Shown here one piece after another: positions 24,044-32,800 of a stretch of 64,000 nucleotides of DNA (the stretch's first letter is position 1; each line of letters starts with the position of its first letter). The notes below the pieces were generated by a model that searched no databases, was not told the origin of the DNA, and saw only the letters and a list, made by a program, of their open reading frames with translations. The translations under genes and the position numbers were made by a program. Where the stretch lies: positions 1 to 64,000 of the forward strand of contig JAHBAS020000006.1 of assembly GCA_018499965.2 (NCBI GenBank). Reading direction: 5' to 3'. The stretch comes from Candidatus Uhrbacteria bacterium. Its GTDB lineage: Bacteria; Patescibacteriota; Patescibacteriia; 2-12-FULL-60-25.

Positions 24044-24592
24044 ATGTCTCGTATTGGTCGAAAACCTATTGTGATCCCGAACGGCGTTGACGTGACAGTG
24101 TCCGGCAACACGGTATCGGTAAAGGGTCCGAAGGGCTCATTGAGCCTCGAGACGCATCCACATGTTACGGTTACCGTGACTCCGGAGCGCACCGTCGAAG
24201 TGATGGTTGCGGACACGGAGGATACGGGTGATCGCTCGTTGTGGGGGTTGTTCCGCAATCTCGTGGCGAATGCCGTTGAAGGCGTTCAAAAGCCATTCGA
24301 AAAGAAGCTCGAATTCATCGGCGTCGGATACCGCGTGTCCGTTCAGGGTACGACGGTGCAGATGGAAGTCGGGTATTCCCATCCGGTAAATTTCCCATTG
24401 CCAGAAGGTGTGAGTGCATCGGCGGAAAAGAACACGTTGACCCTCACTGGTATTGATAAACAGCTCGTGGGTGAAATGGCGGCTCAAATCCGTCGCATCC
24501 GTCCACCGGAGCCGTATAAGGGGAAAGGAATTAAGTACACTGATGAAGTGATCCGCCGAAAGGCCGGAAAGGCCGCCAAGGCCGGAGCCTAA
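24044..24592 (+). CDS. rplF: large ribosomal subunit protein uL6
   Basis: A 182-residue L6 near the sarcin-ricin loop. Both repeats are present, with the opening MSRIGRKPIVIPNGVDV, and the C-terminal signature RRIRPPEPYKGKGIKYTDEVIRRKAGK. Lies 4 bases after rpsH. Confidence 0.97.
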   Translation: MSRIGRKPIVIPNGVDVTVSGNTVSVKGPKGSLSLETHPHVTVTVTPERTVEVMVADTEDTGDRSLWGLFRNLVANAVEGVQKPFEKKLEFIGVGYRVSVQGTTVQMEVGYSHPVNFPLPEGVSASAEKNTLTLTGIDKQLVGEMAAQIRRIRPPEPYKGKGIKYTDEVIRRKAGKAAKAGA

Positions 24593-24601
24593 TGCAAACG
24601 T

Positions 24602-24967
24602 ATGATGACGAACGCTCAACGTGATTTGCAGAGCACACGCGCCCGACGCGTCGTGCGGGTTCGTGCTCGGATCAATGGGACGTCAGAACGACCTCGCCTC
24701 GCCGTTTCTCGAACGCTTCGCCATACCACGGCGCAGTTGATCGATGACGTGGCTGGACGAACTGTCGCTTCTGCTTCGGACCGTGATGTGAAGGGTGCGG
24801 ACAAGATGAAGCCTCTCGAAATCGCTCGTGAAGTCGGCAAGATTGTGGCGGCTCGCGGGATTGAAGCGAAGGTTTCCAAGGTGGTATTCGATCGCCGCGG
24901 AAAGCGGTACCATGGTCGCGTGAAGGCACTCGCAGAGGGTGCCCGCGAAGGTGGTTTAGCGTTTTAA
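24602..24967 (+). CDS. rplR: large ribosomal subunit protein uL18
   Basis: A 121-residue L18, a 5S rRNA binder. The pattern [39 protein letters not shown] and the ending [29 protein letters not shown] are typical. Two adjacent ATG codons (24602 and 24605) are both possible starts. Lies 9 bases after rplF. Confidence 0.96.
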   Translation: MMTNAQRDLQSTRARRVVRVRARINGTSERPRLAVSRTLRHTTAQLIDDVAGRTVASASDRDVKGADKMKPLEIAREVGKIVAARGIEAKVSKVVFDRRGKRYHGRVKALAEGAREGGLAF

Positions 24968-24973
24968 GACTAT

Positions 24974-25642
24974 ATGGCCGAATCAACAAACCAAAAAACT
25001 CAGACGGCAGGTAATGCCGGTGGTCGTCCAGGGGATGCTCGAACGTTCCGTCTTCGCTCTTCGCGAGGCGGGAATGCTCCGGGTGGCCGCAGCGGCGGTG
25101 GCGATCGTGGACGCGCAGGCGGCCGCGGTGGTCGTCGTGACCAGCGAGGCTCGGATATTCCGGAGCAGTCTGATTACGAAGAGAAGAGCTTGGAAATCGC
25201 GCGCGTCACCCGTGTGACTGCGGGTGGAAAGCGTATGCGTTTCCGTGCACTCGGCATTGTCGGCAACCGCAAGGGACGCGTCGGTTACGGTATTGCAAAG
25301 GGCTTGGACGTTGCTGCGGCAACATCGAAGGCCTTTACGCAAGGACGAAAGAGCTTGATCACGGTTCCGTTCGTGCACGATACGATCCCACATGAGGTCC
25401 GTGCAAAATACGGTTCAGCGATGGTGCTCTTGAAACCGGCTCCACGCGGAACGGGTGTGAAGGCAGGTGGCGCTGTTCGTCAGGTCCTTCAGATTGCAGG
25501 TGTTCCGAACGTGACGGCAAAGATGTTAGGCGCCTCGAATAAAGTGAATAACGTGCGTGCAACGATCGCAGCGCTTAGCTCGTTCCGTGTCACGCAGAAA
25601 GCTCCGGAAACCGATCGTACCAACGATCGTGCCGAGGCCTAA
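24974..25642 (+). CDS. rpsE: small ribosomal subunit protein uS5 with Gly/Arg-rich extension
   Basis: A 222-residue S5. The dsRNA-binding-like and C-terminal core (EIARVTRVTAGGKRMRFRALGIVGNRKGRVGYGIAKG...APRGTGVKAGGAVRQVLQIAGV) is conserved. About 65 extra N-terminal residues are Gly/Arg/Asn-rich and probably disordered, which E. coli S5 (167 aa) lacks. The stop overlaps the next start by one base (TAATG), and there is no rpmD (L30) between rpsE and rplO. Confidence 0.96.
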   Translation: MAESTNQKTQTAGNAGGRPGDARTFRLRSSRGGNAPGGRSGGGDRGRAGGRGGRRDQRGSDIPEQSDYEEKSLEIARVTRVTAGGKRMRFRALGIVGNRKGRVGYGIAKGLDVAAATSKAFTQGRKSLITVPFVHDTIPHEVRAKYGSAMVLLKPAPRGTGVKAGGAVRQVLQIAGVPNVTAKMLGASNKVNNVRATIAALSSFRVTQKAPETDRTNDRAEA

Positions 25643-26178
25643 TGAATGAATGTATGACGGAAATTCGTCTCCATACCATCAAGCCAGCGAAGGGATCCCG
25701 AACGGTCGCAAAGCGTCTCGGACGAGGTCCTGGTAGCGGAAAAGGCAAGACAGCCGGTCGCGGAACCAAGGGTCAGCGCGCACGTTCTGGCGGAAAAGCG
25801 CGGAACACGATCAAGGGTTTGAAGCGCATCGTCCTTCGCGTGCCAAAGAATCGCGGTTTTACGAGCAGCATTATTCACCCAACAGCCGTGACGGTTGAGC
25901 AGATCGACCGATGGTCTATCGCAGGTGCGCGCGTTGACGTGAAATCGCTCAAAGCTGCGAATCGCATTCCGGCTGACGCCGTTGGTGCAAAGATCGTCAA
26001 TACGGGTGCCATGACGAAACCAGTGGTCATCGTTGATCTTCTTGCAACGCCTGGCGCTCGAGCGGTGATTGAAAAGGCCGGCGGTTCTTTTGAACCGGTC
26101 GCTCCTGTCTCCAACAAGGGGAAGAAGAACAAGAGCAAGTACAAGCAGAAGCAGGAGTACAAGAAGAAGCATGCCTAA
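25642..26178 (+). CDS. rplO: large ribosomal subunit protein uL15
   Basis: A 178-residue L15. The Gly-rich opening LGRGPGSGKGKTAGRGTKGQRARSGG and the C-terminal region AGARVDVKSLKAANRIPADAVGAKIVNTG are diagnostic. A Lys-rich tail of about 18 residues follows. The ATG at 25642 overlaps the rpsE stop; the ATG at 25654 is an alternative that would give MTEIRLHTIKPAKGS, closer to usual L15 N-termini. Confidence 0.95.
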   Translation: MNECMTEIRLHTIKPAKGSRTVAKRLGRGPGSGKGKTAGRGTKGQRARSGGKARNTIKGLKRIVLRVPKNRGFTSSIIHPTAVTVEQIDRWSIAGARVDVKSLKAANRIPADAVGAKIVNTGAMTKPVVIVDLLATPGARAVIEKAGGSFEPVAPVSNKGKKNKSKYKQKQEYKKKHA

Positions 26179-26218
26179 GTCCGCATTACCGCGTGTAGCG
26201 CGCGGCCTCTAACAATGT

Positions 26219-27487
26219 ATGTGGCAAAAACTTGTCCAAGCGTGGAAGATTAAAGAAGTTCGGAACAATCTGATCTTCGTCATCGCGATGATGGCGCTCT
26301 TCCGATTCCTTGCAAGCATCCCGCTTCCGGGTATTAACGTGGCGGCATTGCAGCGCTATTTGGAAACGAACCAGATCCTCGGAATGTTCAATATGTTCAG
26401 CGGCGGCACCTTGGAGAATTTCTCCGTGGTCGCCATGGGCGTTGCGCCATTCATCACGGCTTCGATCGTCTTCCAGCTTCTTGGCATGATCTTTCCGAAG
26501 ATCGAAGAGATGCAGAAAGATAGCGAGCAAGGACGTCAGAAAATCAATCAGTGGTCTCGAATGTTGACGGTGCCTTTGTCTGTCATTCAGGCGTTCGGAT
26601 TGATCGCGATCTTGAAAGCGTCCTCGGTGCAGATCGTGAACAACATGAACGCGTTCCAACTCGTAACATTGATTACGACGGTGACGGGAGGAACGGTTTT
26701 CCTCATGTGGATCGGTGAGTTGATTACGGAAAAGAAGGTTGGAAACGGAACGTCCTTGCTCATTTTTGCAGGTATCGTATCCGGACTTCCTTCGATGATT
26801 CAGCGGGCACTCATCTCGTATGACTCTTCTCAACTCGTGACATGGGTCGGGTATGCGGTCGCGGCAATCGTCACGATCGTGGGCGTGGTCTTCATTACGG
26901 AGGCTCAGCGAAACATTCCAGTGCAGTATGCCAGACAGGTTCGTGGCATGGGCGGTGGTGTTGCTTCAAATCTCCCACTTCGCATGTTGATGGCAGGTGT
27001 GATCCCGATCATTTTCGCGGTCTCCATGCTAATCTTCCCAACCGTCATTGCGCAGTTCTTCATCCAAGCGAAGAGCGCATGGGTTGCTGATGGTGCTCGA
27101 TGGGTCTTGATGGTCTTGCAGAATCAGACGGTGTACGCTGCGTTGTATTTTGCGCTCGTCGTGATCTTTACCTACTTCTACACGTCCATCGTGTTCAAGC
27201 CGGATCAGATTGCGGAGAATTTGCAGAAGCAGGGCGGCTTTATCCCGGGTATCCGCCCAGGGACGCCAACGTCTGAGTACCTCCAGCACGTCATTAACCG
27301 CATCACCCTTCCGGGTTCCTTGTTCTTGGGCGCGATCGCCGTTCTCCCGGTTCTCATCCAGAACTATACGGGAACACAGGCGTTCGCGATCGGTGGAACA
27401 TCCCTGCTTATCGTGGTTTCGGTTGTGATCGAGTCCATGAAGCAGATCGAATCGCATGTCACCATGCGTGAGTACGACGCCTACTAA
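26219..27487 (+). CDS. secY: protein translocase channel SecY
   Basis: A 422-residue SecY with about ten membrane segments, the protein-conducting pore. The N-terminal helix (FVIAMMALFRFLASIPLPGIN), the plug region (MFNMFSGGTLENFSVVAMGVAPFITASI) and C-terminal loop (GFIPGIRPGTPTSEYLQHVINRITLPGS) are typical. It ends the ribosomal block, 40 bases after rplO, and is followed by a very strong terminator; adk and map, which commonly come next, are separated from it by a reductase gene and a protease gene. Confidence 0.97.
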   Translation: MWQKLVQAWKIKEVRNNLIFVIAMMALFRFLASIPLPGINVAALQRYLETNQILGMFNMFSGGTLENFSVVAMGVAPFITASIVFQLLGMIFPKIEEMQKDSEQGRQKINQWSRMLTVPLSVIQAFGLIAILKASSVQIVNNMNAFQLVTLITTVTGGTVFLMWIGELITEKKVGNGTSLLIFAGIVSGLPSMIQRALISYDSSQLVTWVGYAVAAIVTIVGVVFITEAQRNIPVQYARQVRGMGGGVASNLPLRMLMAGVIPIIFAVSMLIFPTVIAQFFIQAKSAWVADGARWVLMVLQNQTVYAALYFALVVIFTYFYTSIVFKPDQIAENLQKQGGFIPGIRPGTPTSEYLQHVINRITLPGSLFLGAIAVLPVLIQNYTGTQAFAIGGTSLLIVVSVVIESMKQIESHVTMREYDAY

Positions 27488-27520
27488 GAAAGGCATTATT
27501 TTTTCAACAGCCATAGATCA

Positions 27521-27551
27521 AACCTCCGGCCTTCGGGCCGGAGGTTTTTGA
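27521..27551 (+). terminator. terminator of the ribosomal/secY operon
   Basis: AACCTCCGGCC-ttcg-GGCCGGAGGTT with T5: an 11-bp stem closed by a stable TTCG tetraloop. Confidence 0.95.
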
Positions 27552-27568
27552 TTTTAGACGTCAACTGC

Positions 27569-27574
27569 TACAAT
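27569..27574 (+). promoter_or_regulatory. -10 box of the reductase gene (leaderless)
   Basis: TACAAT ends 8 bases before the ATG at 27583, predicting a start at or next to the A of ATG. The -35 is weak (TTTGAT-like). Confidence 0.55.
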
Positions 27575-27582
27575 CCTGCTAT

Positions 27583-28929
27583 ATGACACCGAAGCAATGG
27601 CAGGCGGTATGGAGATGGTTGATTCCGATGCTCGTATTAGCAAACGCGATCGTGATCTTCTTTTTTTGGTGGAAGATATCGGGGTATCTGATCTATCGGC
27701 CCATGAAGGGTTCGTGGTTGATCGCAGGTGGACATATTACGGGACTTGCCGCGCAATATCTCTTGCTCATGCAGGTGGTGCTCGTGGGGCGCATTCGGGC
27801 ATTTGAAGAAGCGTACGGATTCCCGGCGCTCAATCGTTTGCATCAAACGGTTGGGAAGTGGCTTTTGGCGTGTATTGCTTTGCATCCATTCCTGTTGGCT
27901 GCTGGCTACGCGGCGCGAACGTCTTTGGGGATATGGGGGCAGCTCGTGGATTTCGTCCAGCACTGGGAAGATGTGTCTCTGGCGCTGATCGGTTTAAGCG
28001 TGATTTTGATCGCTGGATTGCTCTCATTCCGATTCGTCAAGAAGTATCTCCGATTTGAAACGTGGTACGGAACGCACTTGCTCATGTACGTAGGAATCAT
28101 CCTCGTTTTTGGACATCAATTGGAAGGCGGAAGCATGTCGAATCCTTCGTTTTTACAGTTCTGGCTTTGGCTAAATGGCGTTGGATTTGGATTGGTCCTA
28201 GCCTATCGTTTTTTACGACCTTTCGCCTTATGGTTTCGCCATCGTTTTACGATCACGGATATCCGTCAGGAAACGGCGAATATCATCTCGCTTACACTTT
28301 CAGGTCGTCTCATGGACCGTTTTCGTCTTGAACCCGGGCAGTATGCGAATTTCCATTTCTTCGGGCTTGCGCCTCGTTGGGCTGCACATCCGTTTTCCTT
28401 TTCTGCGGCACCGAACGGAAAAACGTTACGCGTGTCCGTAAAGCAGCTTGGGGATTTTACGAACGCCTTGCCGAAGATCAAGGTTGGCACCGGGGTAATG
28501 ATCGACGGTCCTCTCGGTCGATTTACCTTGTCGGCGGCACAAACGGATCGATATCTCTTGATCGCTGGAGGAATCGGCATCACGCCGATTCGCGCCATGC
28601 TCGATACGATTGCGGAGCAGGGGAAAGAAGCGGTGTTGCTCTACGCCGCCCGGACGCCTGCGGATTTGGCGTTCCGATCGGAAATCGACGCGATCGTGAA
28701 GGCGCATCCGAATATTCGTGTGATATATCTCGTTGAATCCCAAGAAGGGGACATGATGTGCCACGTGGGTCGCGTCGATGAAGTGTGTTTGCGGACGTAT
28801 CTCGACGATGTGCATGCTTGGGATGTATACGTATGCGGACCTCCGATCATGATGGAAAACGTGACGGCTGTTCTTCGTAAGATGGGGATGCCGAAACGCC
28901 ACATTCATTCAGAGCGATTTTCATGGTAG
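27583..28929 (+). CDS. ferric reductase/NADPH-oxidase-like haem- and FAD-binding membrane reductase
   Basis: A 448-residue flavocytochrome-like electron transfer protein. Six hydrophobic segments hold paired His residues spaced as in the FRE/NOX family (H87-x13-H101 and H165-x12-H178) for two haems. From about residue 215 the FAD-binding reductase domain follows (LEPGQYANFHFF, HPFSFSAAP), then the NAD(P) domain (LLIAGGIGITPIRAM and VCGPPIMMENV near the C-terminus). It would move electrons from NAD(P)H across the membrane to an external acceptor such as Fe(III) or oxygen. The gene overlaps the next by 7 bases. No other respiratory gene is visible in the window. Confidence 0.9.
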   Translation: MTPKQWQAVWRWLIPMLVLANAIVIFFFWWKISGYLIYRPMKGSWLIAGGHITGLAAQYLLLMQVVLVGRIRAFEEAYGFPALNRLHQTVGKWLLACIALHPFLLAAGYAARTSLGIWGQLVDFVQHWEDVSLALIGLSVILIAGLLSFRFVKKYLRFETWYGTHLLMYVGIILVFGHQLEGGSMSNPSFLQFWLWLNGVGFGLVLAYRFLRPFALWFRHRFTITDIRQETANIISLTLSGRLMDRFRLEPGQYANFHFFGLAPRWAAHPFSFSAAPNGKTLRVSVKQLGDFTNALPKIKVGTGVMIDGPLGRFTLSAAQTDRYLLIAGGIGITPIRAMLDTIAEQGKEAVLLYAARTPADLAFRSEIDAIVKAHPNIRVIYLVESQEGDMMCHVGRVDEVCLRTYLDDVHAWDVYVCGPPIMMENVTAVLRKMGMPKRHIHSERFSW

Positions 28930-29807
28930 AGGAATCACGTGACAGTGCCACGGCGAATCCGACGGAAGTTCCGTGGGCGTTTTTGCCGAAGCATGCGAGT
29001 GCGCTTCGCATGGTCATGCTCGTGGCGGCAACGGGTCTCGTCGGGTGCTTGGTGACGATCGCCGTCCGAGTGGCGGCATCGTCCCAGATCGTCTTTCCAA
29101 GCCAGGCTCCGCAAGGGTTGATTGCCTGGCAGTGGCTGATCGGGGCGGCGTTTCTCCTCGCGGTGTTCGGGGCGATCATTCGGGCGGCAAGCGGTCGAAT
29201 GTTCGTGGATGTGTTATTGACCGTCCTGCTTTTCTTCGGTGTTTGGGTATGGTGTTGGGGAGTGATGCCATGGGAGATCGGCCTTCTCGTGGCTTCAGTG
29301 TTAACGCTGATTCAGGCCCGGATGCGGCGCGTGATCGTGCATGACCTTTTTTTATGCCTTGGATGCGCCGGGGTGGCGATCGAATTCGGATTTCTGTTTC
29401 CACTCAAGACACTTGTCCTCATCTTGGTGGGATTGAGCGTATATGATATGGTCGCGGCACGACCACATGGCGCAGCGCAAGTTCTGGCTGGAGCATTGAT
29501 GCATCGCGGCGCCGTTCCCGGTCTTGTCATCCCGGATGCCGTTCCCTCCCTCGGAAAGGATATTCGGGATGTGATTCGGTCTCCGTTCGCAAGTTTTCTT
29601 GGCGCCGGAGACCTTATCCTTCCGATGACACTCGTGGCGCAAGCCGCGGTTCGCGGATGGGGAGCGGCCATCATCGTCATCGTGGGAGCGATGGCTGGCG
29701 CGTACCTTCTTGGTCAACGAAAGAGCCTCAAGCCCTTTCCGGCGCTCCTTCCGCTTCTTGGTGGTTCCGGCTTCGCCTTCGCGTGCGTATACGCGTTTCT
29801 CCGTTAA
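28923..29807 (+). CDS. presenilin/signal-peptide-peptidase-like GxGD aspartyl protease
   Basis: A 294-residue membrane protein with about eight hydrophobic segments and all three signatures of the A22 family in order: YD (LSVYDMVAA, Asp175), GxGD (FLGAGDLILP, Asp230) and PAL (KPFPALLPLL, near 273-275). It resembles the archaeal/bacterial presenilin-like group (SPP_2). Such enzymes cut transmembrane helices within the bilayer. It starts inside the end of the reductase gene (7-base overlap), so the two are co-expressed; adk follows 6 bases later. The substrate is not known. Confidence 0.82.
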   Translation: MVEESRDSATANPTEVPWAFLPKHASALRMVMLVAATGLVGCLVTIAVRVAASSQIVFPSQAPQGLIAWQWLIGAAFLLAVFGAIIRAASGRMFVDVLLTVLLFFGVWVWCWGVMPWEIGLLVASVLTLIQARMRRVIVHDLFLCLGCAGVAIEFGFLFPLKTLVLILVGLSVYDMVAARPHGAAQVLAGALMHRGAVPGLVIPDAVPSLGKDIRDVIRSPFASFLGAGDLILPMTLVAQAAVRGWGAAIIVIVGAMAGAYLLGQRKSLKPFPALLPLLGGSGFAFACVYAFLR

Positions 29808-29813
29808 AGACGT

Positions 29814-30473
29814 ATGCAACGAAAAAAACTCCGTGCAGTTATTTTTGGTCCTCAGGGTTGCGGCAAAGGTACGCAAGGGGTTTTGTTGAGCGATAAATTT
29901 GATGTTCCGATCGTTGGATCTGGGGAATTGTTTCGTGCGGAAATCGCCAAAGGTTCTCCGCTTGGTCGCATCGCCGAAGAATATACGCGAAGCGGATGTT
30001 TGGCTCCGGATGAATTGGTCAATGGCATCATGAGCAGCCAATTGAAGTCCATGGATCTTTCGCGTGGATTCATTTTGGACGGGTATCCTCGCACTGTTGA
30101 TCAGGCGGGTTTTTTACAGCGCATTCTTCCGATCAATGTCGCAATCTTAATCAAGATTCCAGACGAGGTCGCTGTTCAGCGTTTGCTTTCGCGCATCCAA
30201 TGTCCAAAGTGTAAAACGGTTTACAATACGAGCGAAGCCCGTCCGGCGATTTCCGGCGTATGTGCGGTATGCGGAGGTGCGCTCAAGCGTCGTGACGATG
30301 ATACGGAAGACGCGATTCGAACGCGTTTGGTAAATTACCATTTCATGACTGAGCCACTCGCGCAGTACTATCGCCAAAAGGGGACGCTTCTCATGATCAA
30401 AGGTGATCAGTCTATTGAATACGTGCATAAGGTGATGATGGGGAAGTTGGCGAAACTGGGATTTGGGGTATAG
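29814..30473 (+). CDS. adk: adenylate kinase with zinc-type LID
   Basis: A 219-residue adenylate kinase (AMP + ATP to 2 ADP). The P-loop GPQGCGKGTQ, the AMP-binding GSGELFRAEI and DGYPRTVDQAGFL, and a LID domain with four Cys (CPKC and CAVC) that would bind zinc, as in Gram-positive enzymes, are visible. It follows the protease gene after 6 bases and precedes map, in keeping with the widespread secY-adk-map order. Confidence 0.95.
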   Translation: MQRKKLRAVIFGPQGCGKGTQGVLLSDKFDVPIVGSGELFRAEIAKGSPLGRIAEEYTRSGCLAPDELVNGIMSSQLKSMDLSRGFILDGYPRTVDQAGFLQRILPINVAILIKIPDEVAVQRLLSRIQCPKCKTVYNTSEARPAISGVCAVCGGALKRRDDDTEDAIRTRLVNYHFMTEPLAQYYRQKGTLLMIKGDQSIEYVHKVMMGKLAKLGFGV

Positions 30474-30518
30474 GTTCATCCCTTTACTTCCTTGGCGTTT
30501 CGATTTACCCTCCTTGCT

Positions 30519-31310
30519 ATGGCTCTCATCAAAACACCCAAGGAAATAGCGATTCTAAAGAAAGGCGGGGCTCTCCTTTCATCCGTGCTCCGCGAAGTGC
30601 GCGCGGCTTGCGTGGCCGGCGTAACCACGAAGTCTTTAGATGATCTCGCTCAGAAGCTCATCAAGAAGCATGGCGGAACTCCCTCGTTTTTGAATTATCG
30701 CATCAGCCCGTCTGATCCGGGATATCCGGCTGCTCTTTGCGTATCGGTGAATGACGAAGTGGTCCATGGCATTCCGTCCAAAGATCGTATTATCCAGGAT
30801 GGTGATATCGTGGGATTGGATATCGGTATGTGGCTTGAGGGATTATGTACCGACATGGCGAGTACCGTCATGGTCGGGAACGTGCCGAAGAAAACGCAGG
30901 AACTCGTTCGTGCGACTCGCGAAGGATTGGTGCGTGGCATTTCTACGATTCGCGCCGGAGGAACCGTTGGAGATATCGGCGATGCGATCGAGGCCTTCAT
31001 CAAGCCGAAGGGTTTTGGCATCGTGCGTGATCTCGTTGGGCACGGCGTGGGACACTCGGTTCATGAAGATCCGAACGTTCCGAATTACAGCGAACGAAGC
31101 GCGCACCGTATTCCGCTCGTCACGGGGATGGTCTTGGCGATCGAGCCGATGATTAACCTCAAAGGTTGGCGCATCTATCAGCGCGATGACGGTTGGACAA
31201 TCGCCACGGAAGACGGCAGTCCGAGCGCTCACTTCGAAGTTACAATCGTGGTAACGGATGATGGGTATGAACTCATTACGCCGTTCCCAGACGAGGAAGT
31301 CGCGGCATAG
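30519..31310 (+). CDS. map: methionine aminopeptidase, type I
   Basis: A 263-residue enzyme that removes the N-terminal Met from new proteins. The five metal ligands and the catalytic His lie in the usual motifs: VVHGIPS (His), GLDIGM and DMASTVMVG (Asp), GHGVGHSVHEDPNVPN (His), AIEPMI and FEVTIVVTDD (Glu). The track ORF begins 9 codons earlier; the ATG at 30519 gives the normal start. It is 45 bases after adk. Confidence 0.96.
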   Translation: MALIKTPKEIAILKKGGALLSSVLREVRAACVAGVTTKSLDDLAQKLIKKHGGTPSFLNYRISPSDPGYPAALCVSVNDEVVHGIPSKDRIIQDGDIVGLDIGMWLEGLCTDMASTVMVGNVPKKTQELVRATREGLVRGISTIRAGGTVGDIGDAIEAFIKPKGFGIVRDLVGHGVGHSVHEDPNVPNYSERSAHRIPLVTGMVLAIEPMINLKGWRIYQRDDGWTIATEDGSPSAHFEVTIVVTDDGYELITPFPDEEVAA

Positions 31311-31326
31311 AGCGTTGCTCTACTTT

Positions 31327-31731
31327 ATGCGTATTCTCGGAATCGACTACGGTTCATCTCGCGTAGGTATCGCGCTCGGCGATACGGATGCGCCTCTTGC
31401 GAGCGCGTGGATGGTATTGCAAAACAAGGGAGAGGATTCGTTGATTTCGGAAATTCAAGATGTGGTGAAGCGCGAGATGGCGGAAAAAGTCGTGGTCGGC
31501 ATTCCTCGTCCATTCGCGAATCAATCCGCAGCGAATGATCAGGTTCGCGACATTTTCGCGTTCGTTGAGAAACTTCGCGCCACCGGTCTGGACGTCGACA
31601 CGTTCGATGAATCGCTTACGAGCCGCATCGCTTCCCAGCAAGCGCATGAAAGCGGTCGAAAGGGGAGTCAGGATGACCTCGCGGCTGCGTCGATGCTTCA
31701 GGGTTGGCTGGATCGGAATGTGAGAGAGTAG
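31327..31731 (+). CDS. ruvX: Holliday junction resolvase-like / pre-16S rRNA nuclease YqgF
   Basis: A 134-residue RNase H-fold protein of the YqgF/RuvX family. Key acids lie in GIDYGSSRVGIALGD, FDESLTSRIAS and the final DDLAAASMLQGWL, and VVGIPRPFANQSA is characteristic. In E. coli it matures the 5' end of 16S rRNA. The ATG at 31327 is 16 bases after map; the track ORF overlaps map and is rejected. Confidence 0.93.
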   Translation: MRILGIDYGSSRVGIALGDTDAPLASAWMVLQNKGEDSLISEIQDVVKREMAEKVVVGIPRPFANQSAANDQVRDIFAFVEKLRATGLDVDTFDESLTSRIASQQAHESGRKGSQDDLAAASMLQGWLDRNVRE

Positions 31732-31806
31732 GGTGTAGAGCGTAGAGGGGGGTGAATATTGTTTGATAAAAGCTTTTGAGAAGTCGGTCTTATTTCGTGC
31801 CCCTGT

Positions 31807-32583
31807 ATGTATCTCCGCGACCATGTCGTTATCCTCCGATCCGATCCGTTCCGTGAACATGATCGACGTATTGTGATGTTTGGGGAGTCGCATGGGTTGC
31901 TTGAAGCCGTTGCACGCGGCGTAGACCGCAAAGAATCGAAACAAGCAGGGCATCTTTTGCCGATGATGGAGGCGGAAGTAATGATCGCCAAGGGTGCGGC
32001 ATTTGATAAGTTGGCTGTAGCGCGCGCGACACGATCCTATCGAACGCTCCGGACGCGCTTGGGGTCGCTCGCGATCGCTGGATCGTTTTTAGATCTCTTC
32101 GAGCGTTTGCAACGCCCGGGAATCGTCGACGCGGGTTCGTATGCTTTACTCACGGACTTGTTAGATATCGCCGATCGTCTTCCAGAAGAACCGTCTATCG
32201 AACGAGCGAAGCTTCTCTTTGCGACTGCAGCCATGAAACTTCTTGATCGAACGGGATTTGCGCCGCAACTCACGCGTTGCGGATTGTGCTATGACGGTTT
32301 TCGTGAAGAAGATGTTCGCCAGCTTCCACAAGACGGGACGATCGTGCACGAAGACTGCTATCGATCCGTTCGCACCGCGCAGCCGAATGCGATGCTGATT
32401 CCGCATACCGTGCGCACGGTCGCGCGGTTTTTACGTGACGAGTCGTTAGAAAAAGCATTATTGATTACGGGCACGTCCCAAAGCTTCGCCGCCGTTTCTT
32501 CAATGGTTTATCGATTCATCCGTCAAACGCCGCTCACGCATGAGCCGCATGGGATGAGTACGATTGCAGTGATGTTGGGGTAG
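31807..32583 (+). CDS. recO: DNA repair protein RecO
   Basis: A 258-residue RecO, which helps load RecA on SSB-coated DNA. The N-terminal OB-fold (DHVVILRSDPFREHDRRIVMFGESHGLLEAVARGV) and the helical domain with a Cys pair (LTRCGLCYDG...HEDCYR) are recognisable. It lies 75 bases after ruvX, in a stretch with the G/T-rich string GTAGGGTGTAGAGCGTAGAGGGGGG, similar to the GTAG-rich part of the repeats. Confidence 0.88.
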   Translation: MYLRDHVVILRSDPFREHDRRIVMFGESHGLLEAVARGVDRKESKQAGHLLPMMEAEVMIAKGAAFDKLAVARATRSYRTLRTRLGSLAIAGSFLDLFERLQRPGIVDAGSYALLTDLLDIADRLPEEPSIERAKLLFATAAMKLLDRTGFAPQLTRCGLCYDGFREEDVRQLPQDGTIVHEDCYRSVRTAQPNAMLIPHTVRTVARFLRDESLEKALLITGTSQSFAAVSSMVYRFIRQTPLTHEPHGMSTIAVMLG

Positions 32584-32659
32584 ACTTCGTCTATTGATGA
32601 ATTGCGAATTGTTTTTTTATGCCTGCGGCTATAGGTGGTTTTAGATATATCAAGGACAC

Positions 32660-32688
32660 TTGACAAAGTGGCCTTTTTCTGCTATCCT
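32660..32688 (+). promoter_or_regulatory. promoter of the 481-aa lipoprotein
   Basis: A consensus TTGACA (32660-32665), 17-base spacer and TATCCT (32683-32688), with about 105 bases of leader to the ATG at 32801. Confidence 0.8.
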
Positions 32689-32800
32689 TCACCGTTATTT
32701 GCTCGAAATAGGTTCGGGCCAAGTAACGCGCACGTTTACCCCGTTCGATCGCGAACGGCGTGTTAGGTTCACAATTTCAGAAAAAGAGAGGAAATTCATC

